The notes beneath the pieces are model-generated. The model had not been told where the DNA came from, did not search any database, and saw only the letters and a list, made by a program, of their open reading frames with translations. The translations under genes were made by a program, and so were the position numbers. From assembly GCF_030581005.1 (NCBI RefSeq), contig NZ_JAUQSX010000005.1, positions 355,782 to 419,781 of the forward strand: a stretch of DNA of 64,000 nt, read 5' to 3'. Positions 32,117 through 40,881 of this stretch are shown one piece after another. Position 1 is the stretch's first letter; each line of letters begins with the position of its first letter. Source of the stretch: Hymenobacter mellowenesis. GTDB taxonomy: Bacteria > Bacteroidota > Bacteroidia > Cytophagales > Hymenobacteraceae.

Positions 32117-34753
32117 ATGAAGATAATTGACATCCGCACCATGCGCGGGCCCAGCTACTGGTCCGTGAAACACACCAAGCTCATTGTCTCGAAAGTGGAC
32201 CTGGAGGAATTTGCGGGCACCTGGTCCAACGGCATTCCGGACTTTCCGGCGCAGTTCATGGCGCTGTTTCCCAAGATTGGGCAGCCGCAGCCGGGCGGCA
32301 TCAGCGGCCGGCAGTCGCCCAAGCACGCGCCGCTGAACGAGGACCAACTCAACGACGGCGAGCCGCTGGGCCACGTTATTCAGCACGTGGCGCTGGAATT
32401 GCAGCGCCTAGCGGGCATGCCCGTGTATTGGGGCAAGAGCTACCCGGCCCGCGAGGAAGGGGTGGAGTACGTAGTGTTTGCCTACCAAGAGGAGCGGGCC
32501 GGCCGCCGCGCCGTGGAGTACGCCGTGGAAATCGTGGAAGCCCTGTGCCGGCAGCAACCGGTGGACCTGAAGCCCATCATCGATGAGCTGCACGAAATCC
32601 GGGAAGATGAGTTCATCGGGCCCAGTACCTATAGCATTGTGGCAGAGGCGGCCTCGCGCAATATTCCGTATATCCAGCTCAAGAACAGCAGCATCATTCA
32701 GCTGGGCTATGGGGTGAACCAGAAGCGCATCTGGGCCACTACCACCAGCTTCACCTCGCACGCCGGTGTGGAAGTGGCCGGCAATAAGAACCGCACCAAG
32801 GCCATGCTCAACGACGCGGGCGTACCCGTGCCGCGCGGCACTACGGTGTATTCGGAAAACGGGCTGCGCGACGCCATCGACGAGCTGGGCTTTCCCATCG
32901 TGACCAAGCCGCTCGACGGCAACCACGGCAAGGGTGCCACCATCCGCATCATGAACTGGGACGATGCCGTGGCGGGCCTCAAGGCCGCGCAGGAATACTC
33001 GCGCGCCGTGATTGTGGAGCAGTTTGTGGAGGGCTTCGACTTCCGCCTGCTGGTGGTGAACGGCAAGCTGATTGCAGCGGCCAAGCGCACGCCCGCCGCC
33101 GTGACCGGCGACGGCAGCAGCACCATTCAGCAGCTCATCGACAAGGTGAACGAGGACCCGCGCCGCGGCGTGGGCCATGAGAAGGTGCTCACGAGCATCA
33201 AGGCCGACAAGCACACGCTCGACATTCTGGAAGGCAAGGGCCTGACGCTGGAATCGGTGCTGCCGGCCGATGAAACGCTGTACCTCAAGAGCACGGCCAA
33301 CATCAGCACCGGCGGCACCGCCACCGACGTGACCGACAACATGCACCCTTACAATGTGCTGCTGGCCGAGCGTGTGGCCGGTATCGTGGGGCTCGACATC
33401 TGCGGCATCGATTTGATGGCCACCGATATTGCCGTGCCGCTCAACGAAAGCCGCGGCGCCGTGATTGAGGTGAACGCCGCGCCGGGCTTCCGCATGCACA
33501 TTGCGCCGGCCGAAGGGCTGCCCCGCAACGTGGCCGCCCCGGTGGTGGACATGCTGTTTCCGCCCGGCAGCACGGCCCGCATTCCGATTATCGCCATCAC
33601 GGGCACCAACGGCAAGACAACCACCACGCGCCTGATTGCGCACATGGTGGCCAGCAAGGGCTACAAGGTGGGCTTCACGACCACCGACGGCATCTACATT
33701 CAGGGCGTGCAGCTGCAGAAGGGCGACTGCACCGGCGGCCAAAGCGCCGAGTTTGTGCTGAAAGACCCCACCGTGAACTACGCCGTGCTCGAAACCGCGC
33801 GCGGCGGCATGCTGCGCTCGGGCCTGGGCTTTCATACCTGCGACATTGCGGTGGTGACCAACGTGGCGGCCGACCACCTGGGCTTGCGCGACATCTACAC
33901 GGTGGAGGAAATGGCGGCCGTGAAGGGCGTGCTGCCCCGCACGGTGCGCAAAAACGGCTGGGCCGTGCTCAACGCCGACGATGACCTGGTGTACGCCATG
34001 GCCCGCACCGTGGACTGCCGCGTGGCCCTGTTCAGCATGCGCGACGACAACCCGCGCATTCAGGAACACGTGGAGGCCGGCGGCGTGGCGGCTGTGTACG
34101 AGGAAGGCTACGTCACCATTTACCGCAACAGCTACAAGCTGCGCATCGACCGGGCCGCGGAGTTTCCCGTCACGCTGGGCGGGCGCGCGGGCTTCAACAT
34201 TGAGAACAGCCTGGCCGCCGCGCTGGCCGGCTACCTGGCGGGGTTCGATAAAGATGAAATCAAGACGGCGCTGCGCACGTTCATCCCCTCGGCCACCAAA
34301 ACACCGGGCCGGATGAACATCTATAAATTCCCGGACTTTGAAGTCGTAGTGGACTATGCCCACAACACGGCCGGCATTACCAAGTTCGCCGAGTTCATGG
34401 AGGCCACGCCGGCCACCCACAAAATCGGCATCGTGTCGGGCCTGGGCGACCGGCGCGACGAGGACACGCTGGGCTTCGCCCGCATCGCCGGTCGCATCTT
34501 CGACGAGGTGATTCTGCGCCAGGACCGGGACCTGCGCGGCAAGTCGGCCGAGTTCCTGCGCGACATCATGGAGCGCGGCCTGCGCCTCGACAAGCCGGAT
34601 TTGAAAATCACCTACATCGAAAACGAGCCCGATGCCATCGACCACCTGCTGCAACACACGCCGCAGGGCGGCGTCGGCGTCATCTTCACCGAGAACATCA
34701 GCGCCACCCTGGCCAAGCTAGACGAGTTCGAGAAGACGAGTGCGGAGAGCTAG
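32117..34753 (+). CDS. cphA: Cyanophycin synthetase
   Basis: 878 residues from MKIIDIRTMRGPSYWS at 32117, the conserved CphA N-terminus; an in-frame ATG 13 codons earlier is rejected. Domains in order: N-terminal domain (1-160), ATP-grasp (about 200-460; KPLDGNHGKGATI, VEVNAAPGFRMH) and Mur-ligase-like (about 490-870; P-loop GTNGKTTTTRL at about 496, AVVTNVAADHLGLRD, DYAHNTAGI). It polymerises Asp and Arg into cyanophycin, a nitrogen reserve. Cyanophycinase (cphB), often next to cphA, is not within the window. Confidence 0.95.
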   Translation: MKIIDIRTMRGPSYWSVKHTKLIVSKVDLEEFAGTWSNGIPDFPAQFMALFPKIGQPQPGGISGRQSPKHAPLNEDQLNDGEPLGHVIQHVALELQRLAGMPVYWGKSYPAREEGVEYVVFAYQEERAGRRAVEYAVEIVEALCRQQPVDLKPIIDELHEIREDEFIGPSTYSIVAEAASRNIPYIQLKNSSIIQLGYGVNQKRIWATTTSFTSHAGVEVAGNKNRTKAMLNDAGVPVPRGTTVYSENGLRDAIDELGFPIVTKPLDGNHGKGATIRIMNWDDAVAGLKAAQEYSRAVIVEQFVEGFDFRLLVVNGKLIAAAKRTPAAVTGDGSSTIQQLIDKVNEDPRRGVGHEKVLTSIKADKHTLDILEGKGLTLESVLPADETLYLKSTANISTGGTATDVTDNMHPYNVLLAERVAGIVGLDICGIDLMATDIAVPLNESRGAVIEVNAAPGFRMHIAPAEGLPRNVAAPVVDMLFPPGSTARIPIIAITGTNGKTTTTRLIAHMVASKGYKVGFTTTDGIYIQGVQLQKGDCTGGQSAEFVLKDPTVNYAVLETARGGMLRSGLGFHTCDIAVVTNVAADHLGLRDIYTVEEMAAVKGVLPRTVRKNGWAVLNADDDLVYAMARTVDCRVALFSMRDDNPRIQEHVEAGGVAAVYEEGYVTIYRNSYKLRIDRAAEFPVTLGGRAGFNIENSLAAALAGYLAGFDKDEIKTALRTFIPSATKTPGRMNIYKFPDFEVVVDYAHNTAGITKFAEFMEATPATHKIGIVSGLGDRRDEDTLGFARIAGRIFDEVILRQDRDLRGKSAEFLRDIMERGLRLDKPDLKITYIENEPDAIDHLLQHTPQGGVGVIFTENISATLAKLDEFEKTSAES

Positions 34754-34774
34754 AGGCCGCTGTTAATCAAGTCG

Positions 34775-34808
34775 AAAGAGGGAGCAGGATTCGTCCGGCT
34801 CCCTCTTT
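34775..34808 (+). terminator. Intrinsic terminator of cphA
   Basis: AAAGAGGGAGC (34775-34785) pairs with GCTCCCTCTTT (34798-34808) around a 12-nt loop. Confidence 0.85.
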
Positions 34809-34849
34809 GTATATTGCGTCCTGTCTGAAACCTCCATTTCCTTTCCTTT

Positions 34850-36580
34850 ATGGTTAACTTTTCCTCTCTACCTCCCGCCGCGCTGGTTCGCACTCTGGTG
34901 GCTTTGTTTCTGTTGGCTCTGCGGTTCCCGGCGGCGGGTCAGGCACCGGCGTGGCAGTCGACGCGGGCGGTAGGGGTGGCTACGGCGACGGCCGGAACCA
35001 ATTATTCGATAGTGTCGGCTTCAGCGACGGATGCAGTGGGGAATGTGTACATAGCGGGCTCCTTCACTAATACCGTAACGCTTGGCGGCACTATGCTGGT
35101 TAGTCTCGGAAATCGGGATGTTTTTGTGGCCAAATTCAGCCCGACTACTAACCAATTTGTGTGGGTTCAACAAGCCGGAGGGATAGGCAACGATTATCCT
35201 GGCATGCTGTCGGTGAGCGGTACGAGTGTCTACTTATCTGGCAGCTTCGATGGCCCCACGTCGAGCTTTGGCTCCGTTACCCTGACCAACGCGGGCGCTA
35301 ATGCACGTACTTTAGACATTTTCGTAACTAAGTTAGCCGATACGGGCAGCTTCGTATGGGCGCAACAGGCTGGCGGTCCTGATTACGAACAGGCTAGCGC
35401 ATTAGCTGTGAGCGGTACGAACATATACGTGGCGGGTTCTTTTAGAAGCTCTCAAGTAGGATTTGGCTCTACCACCTTAACTAACGCCAATAGAACCACT
35501 TTCGATATGTTCGTGGCTAAACTTGTCGATAATGGACCGACAGGCAGCTTTGCGTGGGCACAACGGGCCGGAGGAACAGACGAAGACCAAGCAACAGCCG
35601 TGGCAGTGCGTGGCTCAAACGTATACGTAGCAGGTTTTTTTAGAGGTGCCACAGCAGCATTTGGCTCTACCACCTTAACGAATGCAGGCGCAAGTATAAA
35701 TTCTCATGATGTATTTGTTGCCAAGCTCATCGATGGCGGCAGCACGGGAAACTTCGTGTGGGCACAGCGTGCCGGAGGTACCGGTTATGACTTTGCCAAC
35801 GCGTTAGCCGTGAACGGTACCGATATATACTTGGCTGGAAGTTTTGACCAAAACACAGCCAACTTCGGGAATATCATGCTGACAAGCGCTGGAAACTCTG
35901 ACATATTCGTAGCCAAACTTACAGATGTTGGTAATGTAGGGAGCTTCATGTGGGCGCAAGGAGCTGGCGGCGTGGGTCCTGACGGAGCTAACGCTTTAGT
36001 TGTGAGAGGTAATAGTATATATATAGCGGGCGCTTTTCGGATTTCTTCGGCAAACATTGGCCTTACTAACCTAATGAATGCGGGCTATGATGACATATTT
36101 GTAGCCAAGCTTACCGATGCTGGCATTACTAGCAGCTTTGATTGGGCACAACGGGCGGGTGGTACGGGTTACGATGTGGGTACCGCACTGGCTGTGAGTG
36201 GAACGAATCTATATGTAGCAGGTAGCTTGGGTTATCCCACCGCCGACTTTGGCCCCATCACCCTCTCCAATATCTCGAATACCAGCTCATCCCTCGGCTT
36301 CCTCGCCTCCCTCACCGACCCCACCTTGACGGCCACCACGGCCGCCATTCCCCGCGAACCGGCCCAGCTTTTCCCCAACCCCGCCCACCACGCGGCCACC
36401 CTGCGCCTGCCCGCCGGCACCGCGCCCGCGCCCCTCACCCTCACCGATGCGCTAGGCCGCCCCGTGCGCCGCTACCTCGCCCCGGCCGGCCCCGAAACCG
36501 CGCTTGACCTGCGCGGCCTGCCCGCCGGCCTCTACCTGCTGCGTGGTGCCGGCCCGGCCCAGCGCCTGGCGGTAGAGTAA
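34850..36580 (+). CDS. Secreted beta-propeller (SBBP-like) repeat protein with T9SS sorting domain
   Basis: 576 residues. Signal peptide (ends FPAAGQ), then seven repeats of about 62-70 residues with the unit ALAVSGTNIYVAGSF ... FGSTTLTNAG ... DIFVAKL ... FVWAQRAGGTG, predicted to close as a seven-bladed propeller. The last about 80 residues are a T9SS type A domain (LFPNPAHHAATLRLPAG, DALGRPVRRY, GLYLLRG). The repeat part is AT-richer and the sorting domain is strikingly GC-rich, a sharp change near 36230. Surface-exposed; ligand unknown. Confidence 0.85.
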   Translation: MVNFSSLPPAALVRTLVALFLLALRFPAAGQAPAWQSTRAVGVATATAGTNYSIVSASATDAVGNVYIAGSFTNTVTLGGTMLVSLGNRDVFVAKFSPTTNQFVWVQQAGGIGNDYPGMLSVSGTSVYLSGSFDGPTSSFGSVTLTNAGANARTLDIFVTKLADTGSFVWAQQAGGPDYEQASALAVSGTNIYVAGSFRSSQVGFGSTTLTNANRTTFDMFVAKLVDNGPTGSFAWAQRAGGTDEDQATAVAVRGSNVYVAGFFRGATAAFGSTTLTNAGASINSHDVFVAKLIDGGSTGNFVWAQRAGGTGYDFANALAVNGTDIYLAGSFDQNTANFGNIMLTSAGNSDIFVAKLTDVGNVGSFMWAQGAGGVGPDGANALVVRGNSIYIAGAFRISSANIGLTNLMNAGYDDIFVAKLTDAGITSSFDWAQRAGGTGYDVGTALAVSGTNLYVAGSLGYPTADFGPITLSNISNTSSSLGFLASLTDPTLTATTAAIPREPAQLFPNPAHHAATLRLPAGTAPAPLTLTDALGRPVRRYLAPAGPETALDLRGLPAGLYLLRGAGPAQRLAVE

Positions 36581-36602
36581 GGGACGGGAACCACACGGCA
36601 CA

Positions 36603-36635
36603 AAAAAGCCGCTTCAGCAACTGAAGCGGCTTTTT
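36603..36635. terminator. Bidirectional intrinsic terminator
   Basis: A perfect 15-bp stem (36603-36617 with 36621-36635) around CAA, flanked by A and T runs, between two convergent genes. Confidence 0.95.
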
Positions 36636-36684
36636 GATTGAGGCTGCCTGAATAGTCCGATTACAAACGTCAGGAACCAGTCGA

Positions 36685-36722
36685 ATCCGTTCTTATCCGT
36701 TAAATCTGCGATAATCTGCGGT
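36685..36722. repeat. Short AT-rich repetitive stretch
   Basis: ATCCGTT occurs twice 11 nt apart and CTGCG twice 10 nt apart, just downstream of the minus-strand coiled-coil gene. It is not in 7-nt phase and has no second copy in the window, so it is kept apart from the heptad arrays. Confidence 0.4.
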
Positions 36723-36728
36723 TCAGAC

Positions 36729-37679
36729 CTACTTCAGCGTGAAGGTGGTTTTGCCCATCAGCTGGCCGCTTTCATACAGCTCCACGGTGTGGAGTCCTTT
36801 TTTATATTCGGCGCCCTTGGCGTAGATGAATTCGAGCTTTTGCTTGGAGTTGTCGAACACCACGTCCTGCTTCTGGGTGTAGAAGGCCTCCTGGCCGTCG
36901 ACGGTGAAGGTGCCTCCTCCCGTGCTCAGGTTGTATAGCGCGGCGCCGTCGGGCTCCAGAATGCGCATGTAGATGGCCTTGGTTTCCTTGGGCGACACGT
37001 CGTTGCGGGCCAGGTTGAAGGTCACTTTCACCTTCTCCACGCGCTTGGCTTTGAACTCCTCTTTGTCGTCCTCTTTCTCCTTGTTCTTGGAGGTGATGAT
37101 GGCCACTTTGATGTTATCGGCTTGCAGGCGTGAGGCAATGCCCACCTTCTCGGTCAGCTCCTTATTGCTGCGCACTACGGTGCTGATGGTGTCGGCCAGC
37201 TTGTTTTGTTTCTCCTTGAGGGTGGTGGTTTCGGTGTAGAGCGTTTCGTTGTCCTTCTTCAGTTGGGCAATGTCGTCGTCCTTCTTCCGCAGCTGGCCTT
37301 CCAGGTTCTGGGCGCGCTGCTTGAACAGGTTTTGCTGGGCAATGGAGAAGCTGCCAGCCTTGAAGGAGCGCAGCTTCAGCAGGTCGGCATTCACGGCGGC
37401 GATTTTGGCCGTGAGCGAGTCGTTGCTCAGGCCCAGGGCTTGCAGCTCCTGGCTTTGACGCTCAAAATCGGCCTTCAGGGCTTCGTATTGCTTTATTTGC
37501 TCCTGCAGCTTGCTGTCTTTGGCTTTGACTTCGGTGGTTAGCACTTCGTTTTGCTGGCCCTTCTGCTGGTTGAGGTAGAACAGGACGCCGTTGATGCCGA
37601 GCAGCACCAGCACGAGGGCTACCCAGAGCAGGACGCGGCTATTATTGGAGCGGGGTTCGGGCGTTTCGTTAGGGTCCAT
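36729..37679 (-). CDS. Hypothetical membrane-anchored coiled-coil protein
   Basis: 316 residues. A short acidic N-terminus, one helix (about 15-34, RVLLWVALVLVLLGINGVLF), a long coiled coil (about 35-185; QKGQQNEVLTTEVKAKDSK, LKKDNETLYTETTTLKEKQN), a charged hinge (KNKEKEDDKEEFKAKRVEK) and a beta C-terminal domain (about 210-316; VKVTFNLARNDVSP, LHTVELYESGQLMGKTTF). The layout suggests an inner-membrane protein with a periplasmic stalk and a sensing or scaffold head. Similar hypothetical proteins are common in Cytophagales; no function known. Confidence 0.8.
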   Translation of the reverse strand: MDPNETPEPRSNNSRVLLWVALVLVLLGINGVLFYLNQQKGQQNEVLTTEVKAKDSKLQEQIKQYEALKADFERQSQELQALGLSNDSLTAKIAAVNADLLKLRSFKAGSFSIAQQNLFKQRAQNLEGQLRKKDDDIAQLKKDNETLYTETTTLKEKQNKLADTISTVVRSNKELTEKVGIASRLQADNIKVAIITSKNKEKEDDKEEFKAKRVEKVKVTFNLARNDVSPKETKAIYMRILEPDGAALYNLSTGGGTFTVDGQEAFYTQKQDVVFDNSKQKLEFIYAKGAEYKKGLHTVELYESGQLMGKTTFTLK

Positions 37680-37742
37680 GCGGGAATTGGTTAAGCGAGA
37701 AAAGCAAACGTAAAGCGAGGAGGCCTGCCGCAGTGCGGCGCG

Positions 37743-37750
37743 TACCTTCG
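37743..37750 (+). promoter_or_regulatory. Possible -7 element of the TPMT-like methyltransferase
   Basis: TACCTTCG, one mismatch from TAnnTTTG, 55 bases before the ATG at 37806. No clear -33 element. Confidence 0.35.
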
Positions 37751-37805
37751 CCGTAAAAATAGGGGACTTCCGGGCCCTGGCAAGTTTCTACTATACTTCA
37801 ACGGC

Positions 37806-38414
37806 ATGGAAACGGTTTTTCCAGACTTCGACGCTGCCTATTGGCAAGGTCGTTACGCCGCCGGGCGCGACGGCTGGGACGCCCACGCCATCACCCCGCC
37901 GCTACGGGCGTATTTCGACCAGCTCGACGTGGCCGCGCAGCCGCGCATCCTCATTCCCGGCGCCGGCCGCGCCTACGAGGCCGAGTACCTGCACCAGCGT
38001 GGGTTCCAACACGTTTTCGTGGCCGATATTGCCCCCGAAGCCCTGGCCGCGCTGGCCCAACGCGTGCCTGATTTTCCGGCCGAACACCTGCTGTTGGCCG
38101 ATTTCTTCGCCCTGCCCAACGAGCCGGCCTACGATTTAATGGTGGAGCAAACGTTCTTCTGCGCCCTCAATCCCGCCCTGCGGCCCGCCTACGCCCGGCA
38201 GTGCGCCCACCTACTGCGGCCCGGCGGCACGCTCATGGGTCTGCTCTTCGATACCGATTTCGGACCGGTGCAGGAGCCGCCTTTTGGCGGCAGCCGGGAG
38301 GAATATCGCGCCTACTTTGAGCCGTATTTCGAGTTCCGGCATTTCGAAACGGCGACCAATTCGCTCCGGCCCCGGCAGGGGCGGGAGCTGTTTATTTGTT
38401 TGAAACGGAAATAA
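37806..38414 (+). CDS. TPMT-family class I SAM-dependent methyltransferase
   Basis: 202 residues. FDAAYWQGRYAAGRDGWD is the N-terminal signature of the thiopurine S-methyltransferase family; the SAM-binding motif is ILIPGAGRAYEAEYL and the acidic loop is VADIAPEAL. C-terminal LFDTDFGPVQEPPFGGSREEY completes the family pattern. Bacterial members act on thiols, selenols or similar small molecules; substrate here is unknown. Cytoplasmic, single gene, followed by repeat A3. Confidence 0.9.
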   Translation: METVFPDFDAAYWQGRYAAGRDGWDAHAITPPLRAYFDQLDVAAQPRILIPGAGRAYEAEYLHQRGFQHVFVADIAPEALAALAQRVPDFPAEHLLLADFFALPNEPAYDLMVEQTFFCALNPALRPAYARQCAHLLRPGGTLMGLLFDTDFGPVQEPPFGGSREEYRAYFEPYFEFRHFETATNSLRPRQGRELFICLKRK

Positions 38415-38425
38415 CCGAACAATTC

Positions 38426-38525
38426 AGAACGTCATGCTGAGCGTAGCCGAAGCATCTCTACCGTGTAAGTAAATAAATTGCGTTGCGCGGTAGAGATGCT
38501 TCGGCTGCGCTCAGCATGACGTTCT
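38426..38525. repeat. Long inverted repeat, family A, copy 3
   Basis: Arms 38426-38463 and 38488-38525 with the core AAGTAAATAAATTG. Left arm has GCGTAGCCGAAGC, right arm GCTTCGGCTGCGC. It lies 12 bases after the TPMT stop and is followed at once by a heptad array, as copy 2 is before smpB. Confidence 0.92.
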
Positions 38526-38529
38526 TTCC

Positions 38530-38564
38530 ACGACTCACGACTCACGACTCACTACTCACTACTC
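38530..38564. repeat. Five direct heptads in front of kdsA
   Basis: ACGACTC three times, then ACTACTC twice, in perfect 7-nt phase, ending 5 bases before the kdsA ATG (38570). Loss or gain of one unit would move everything upstream by 7 bases without touching the start codon. Confidence 0.92.
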
Positions 38565-38569
38565 ATCTC

Positions 38570-39430
38570 ATGCTCCAGGCCCTCGCCAACACGCTTCCGC
38601 ACTTCCGCCACACCAATTCCGGCCAGTTTTTCCTCATGGCCGGGCCCTGCGTCATCGAAGGCGAGGACATGGCCCTGCGCATCGCCGAGCGCATCAAGCG
38701 CATGACCGACAAGCTACAAATTCCCTACATCTTCAAGGGTTCGTACCGCAAAGCCAACCGCTCGCGCCTCGATTCCTTCACCGGCATTGGCGATGAAACG
38801 GCGCTGCGCATTCTGCAAAAAGTGGGGCGCGAAATTGGCGTGCCCACCGTGACGGACATCCACGAATCGAGCGAGGCGGCCTTGGCGGCCGAGTACGTCG
38901 ACGTGCTGCAAATCCCGGCTTTCCTGTGCCGACAAACCGATTTGCTCATTGCCGCCGCTCAAACCGGCAAGGTCGTAAACGTGAAAAAAGGCCAGTTCCT
39001 GAGCGGTGAGGCCATGAAATGGGCGGTGGATAAAATCCGGCAATCCGGCAATCCGCACGTCATCCTCACCGAGCGCGGCAACTCCTTCGGCTACTCCGAT
39101 TTGGTGGTCGACTTCCGTAACCTGCCCGCCATGCGCGAGTTCGAGGTGCCCGTGGTGATGGACGTGACGCACTCGCTGCAGCGCCCCAACCAGAGCAGCG
39201 GCGTGACCGGCGGCCAGCCCGCCCTCATCGAAACCATTGCCAAAGCCGCCATCGCCGTGGGCGCCGACGGCCTGTTTATCGAAACCCATCCCACGCCCGC
39301 CACCGCCCTCTCCGACGGCGCCAACATGCTGCCGCTCGACCAGCTGGAGGCGCTACTGGTGAAGCTCACGCGGGTGCGCGACGCCCTCCGGCCCATGCCC
39401 GGCATCGATACGCAAGGGTTAAACGCCTAA
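38570..39430 (+). CDS. kdsA: 3-deoxy-8-phosphooctulonate (KDO-8-P) synthase
   Basis: 286 residues from the ATG at 38570; the longer frame would translate the repeats and is rejected. MAGPCVIEGEDMAL, FKGSYRKANRSRLDSFTG, DIHESSEAALAAEYVD, VNVKKGQFLSG and FIETHPTPATALSDGANML are KdsA blocks. It condenses phosphoenolpyruvate with arabinose-5-P for the KDO of lipopolysaccharide. Upstream come repeat A3 and the heptads; downstream, 15 bases on, a small membrane protein gene. Confidence 0.95.
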   Translation: MLQALANTLPHFRHTNSGQFFLMAGPCVIEGEDMALRIAERIKRMTDKLQIPYIFKGSYRKANRSRLDSFTGIGDETALRILQKVGREIGVPTVTDIHESSEAALAAEYVDVLQIPAFLCRQTDLLIAAAQTGKVVNVKKGQFLSGEAMKWAVDKIRQSGNPHVILTERGNSFGYSDLVVDFRNLPAMREFEVPVVMDVTHSLQRPNQSSGVTGGQPALIETIAKAAIAVGADGLFIETHPTPATALSDGANMLPLDQLEALLVKLTRVRDALRPMPGIDTQGLNA

Positions 39431-39445
39431 CGCTGAGAAACCGGA

Positions 39446-39973
39446 ATGCAGGAGTTTCGGCTATATAAGTCCCCCTGGAAAGCGCTGAAGCTGCTGGTAG
39501 GCTGCGCAGCCTTCGTGGCCATTGGCTGCCTGATGCTGAGCCGGCCCGATGCGCCGCAGGGCGTGGCCTGGATGAGCATAGTCTTTTTCGGGCTGGGGTT
39601 ACTTGTCAGTCTCTTTCAGCTGCTCGACCGTCGGCCGCAAATAATTGTCAACGACGTTGGCGTGTTCGACCGGATGATGCACCACGAATTCATCAACTGG
39701 GAAATTATTCAGGACGTGTACCTGGCCGAGGTAAATAAGCAAACCTTCATCTGCCTAGTGGTGGACGAAGCATTCGAGCCCTCGCGGCGCAAAGGCAAGT
39801 TCAAGCAAGGCATGGCCAGTTTAAATAAGGGAATGGGCTTTCAGGAGCTGAACATTTCCCTGGGCTTCGTCAGCATCGACGCCTTCCGATTTGCGGAATT
39901 TATTCTGGCCATGTGCGGGGCCGCGCCGCCCGAGCGCGACGAGTTGGTCAGGAAAGCCATTGCCAACCTCTAG
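39446..39973 (+). CDS. Small membrane protein, STM3941-like
   Basis: 175 residues. Two adjacent membrane segments (about 14-31 and 43-60) are followed by a cytoplasmic beta domain (QIIVNDVGVFDRMMHHEFINWE, GFQELNISLGFVSIDA). This layout and the INWEIIQDVYL/ELNISLGF blocks resemble the STM3941 family of hypothetical proteins; the match is by eye only. It starts 15 bases after kdsA and is probably co-transcribed with it. Confidence 0.7.
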   Translation: MQEFRLYKSPWKALKLLVGCAAFVAIGCLMLSRPDAPQGVAWMSIVFFGLGLLVSLFQLLDRRPQIIVNDVGVFDRMMHHEFINWEIIQDVYLAEVNKQTFICLVVDEAFEPSRRKGKFKQGMASLNKGMGFQELNISLGFVSIDAFRFAEFILAMCGAAPPERDELVRKAIANL

Positions 39974-39977
39974 CATG

Positions 39978-40002
39978 CCCGGACTCGCAGAGTCCAGGCT
40001 AC
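39978..40002. repeat. Single arm of repeat family D
   Basis: It matches the right arm of the complete copy at 24779-24804 (GGACTCGCAGAGTCCA core, GGCTAC end) but has no partner arm. Likely a decayed copy. Confidence 0.7.
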
Positions 40003-40008
40003 CATCAA

Positions 40009-40788
40009 TCAGGTGCGCAGGTAGAAGTGCTGCTTGGGCTGGTTTTTTCGGAAGAAGACCAGCCCGATGTAGAACAAATCCACCGTCAGCGTCACCTCGG
40101 GGTGGGCTTTGATGGTTTCCCAGGCGCGCTCCATGTCTTCGGACCAGTGGATGTCGTCGAAGACGAACACCGAATGGTCGGCACGGTGGGCCAGGCACTG
40201 CTCGAAGTAGCGCAAGGTGGGCTCGTAGCGGTGGTTGCCGTCGAAAAAGGCGAAATCGATGGGAGCGGGGAGGGCCGCCAGAGCCGGGGCCAGGGTGTGG
40301 TCGATGTTGCCCTCGATGATATCAATATTGCGCAGCTGCAGCGCCGCGAAGGTTTCGCGGGCCACGCCGGCCACGTTTGGGCAGCCCTCGAAGGTGACGA
40401 CGCGACTCCGGGAATCGGCCGAGGCCAGGTAGGCGGTGGTGAGGCCCAGCGAGGTGCCTAGCTCCAGAATAGTGGCCGGCCGGAAGTAGTTGGCCAGCCG
40501 AAACAGCAGCTGCGCCAGATGCGGCGGTTTGGCCGCCGTGCGGGCAATGTCGGTCACGCGGCGCTGACGGCCCGCGCCGGTGTGCGAGCCCGCCCCAAAA
40601 TCGGTGACGCTGATGCTGCCCGGGCTGCTGAGCAACTGTTGCCGCCGCGCCTCTACGGCCGCGTAGGCCTTATAAAGGCCCGTGTGGCGCACCACCGAGG
40701 TGTAGAGGCCGAACACAAACGGCGAATGCAGCCCGTGGGCATTGCCCGAGCGAAGCCAGAAGCGGAGGTAAGCGAGGAGTTGAAACAA
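40009..40788 (-). CDS. Class I SAM-dependent methyltransferase
   Basis: 259 residues with a TTG start at 40788; no ATG is available between the upstream array and the conserved N-terminus (FQLLAYLRFWLRSGNAHGLHSPFVF). The SAM motif is ILELGTSLGLTTAYLA, the acid is TFEGCP and FAFFDGNHRYEPTLRYF resembles O-methyltransferase motifs. VTDFGAGSHTG near residue 62 is typical of this Bacteroidota subfamily. Substrate unknown. The heptad array at 40797-40880 abuts its start. Confidence 0.85.
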   Translation of the reverse strand: MFQLLAYLRFWLRSGNAHGLHSPFVFGLYTSVVRHTGLYKAYAAVEARRQQLLSSPGSISVTDFGAGSHTGAGRQRRVTDIARTAAKPPHLAQLLFRLANYFRPATILELGTSLGLTTAYLASADSRSRVVTFEGCPNVAGVARETFAALQLRNIDIIEGNIDHTLAPALAALPAPIDFAFFDGNHRYEPTLRYFEQCLAHRADHSVFVFDDIHWSEDMERAWETIKAHPEVTLTVDLFYIGLVFFRKNQPKQHFYLRT

Positions 40789-40796
40789 AATAGGTG

Positions 40797-40880
40797 TCGG
40801 TTGTTAGTTGTCCGTTGTCAGGCAAACACGACAACCACGCTACAAACTAACAACCGACAACGAGCAACTGACAACTAAAC
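40797..40880. repeat. Heptad-phased inverted array between apaG and the methyltransferase
   Basis: Left arm TCGGTTG, TTAGTTG, TCCGTTG (40797-40817). Right arm ACTAACA, ACCGACA, ACGAGCA, ACTGACA, ACTAAAC (40846-40880). The arms are inverted relatives in exact 7-nt phase. The array fills the gap from the apaG stop to 8 bases before the TTG start. Confidence 0.88.
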
Positions 40881-40881
40881 G

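Noticed and set aside
32408..34657. Very long open frame on the strand opposite cphA (749 codons)
   Set aside because: Product is His/Ala/Val-rich with no domain; it mirrors cphA codon structure in a GC-rich genome. Similar opposite-strand frames over rpsA (29677-31671), yidC (52254-53858) and pyrG were rejected for the same reason.
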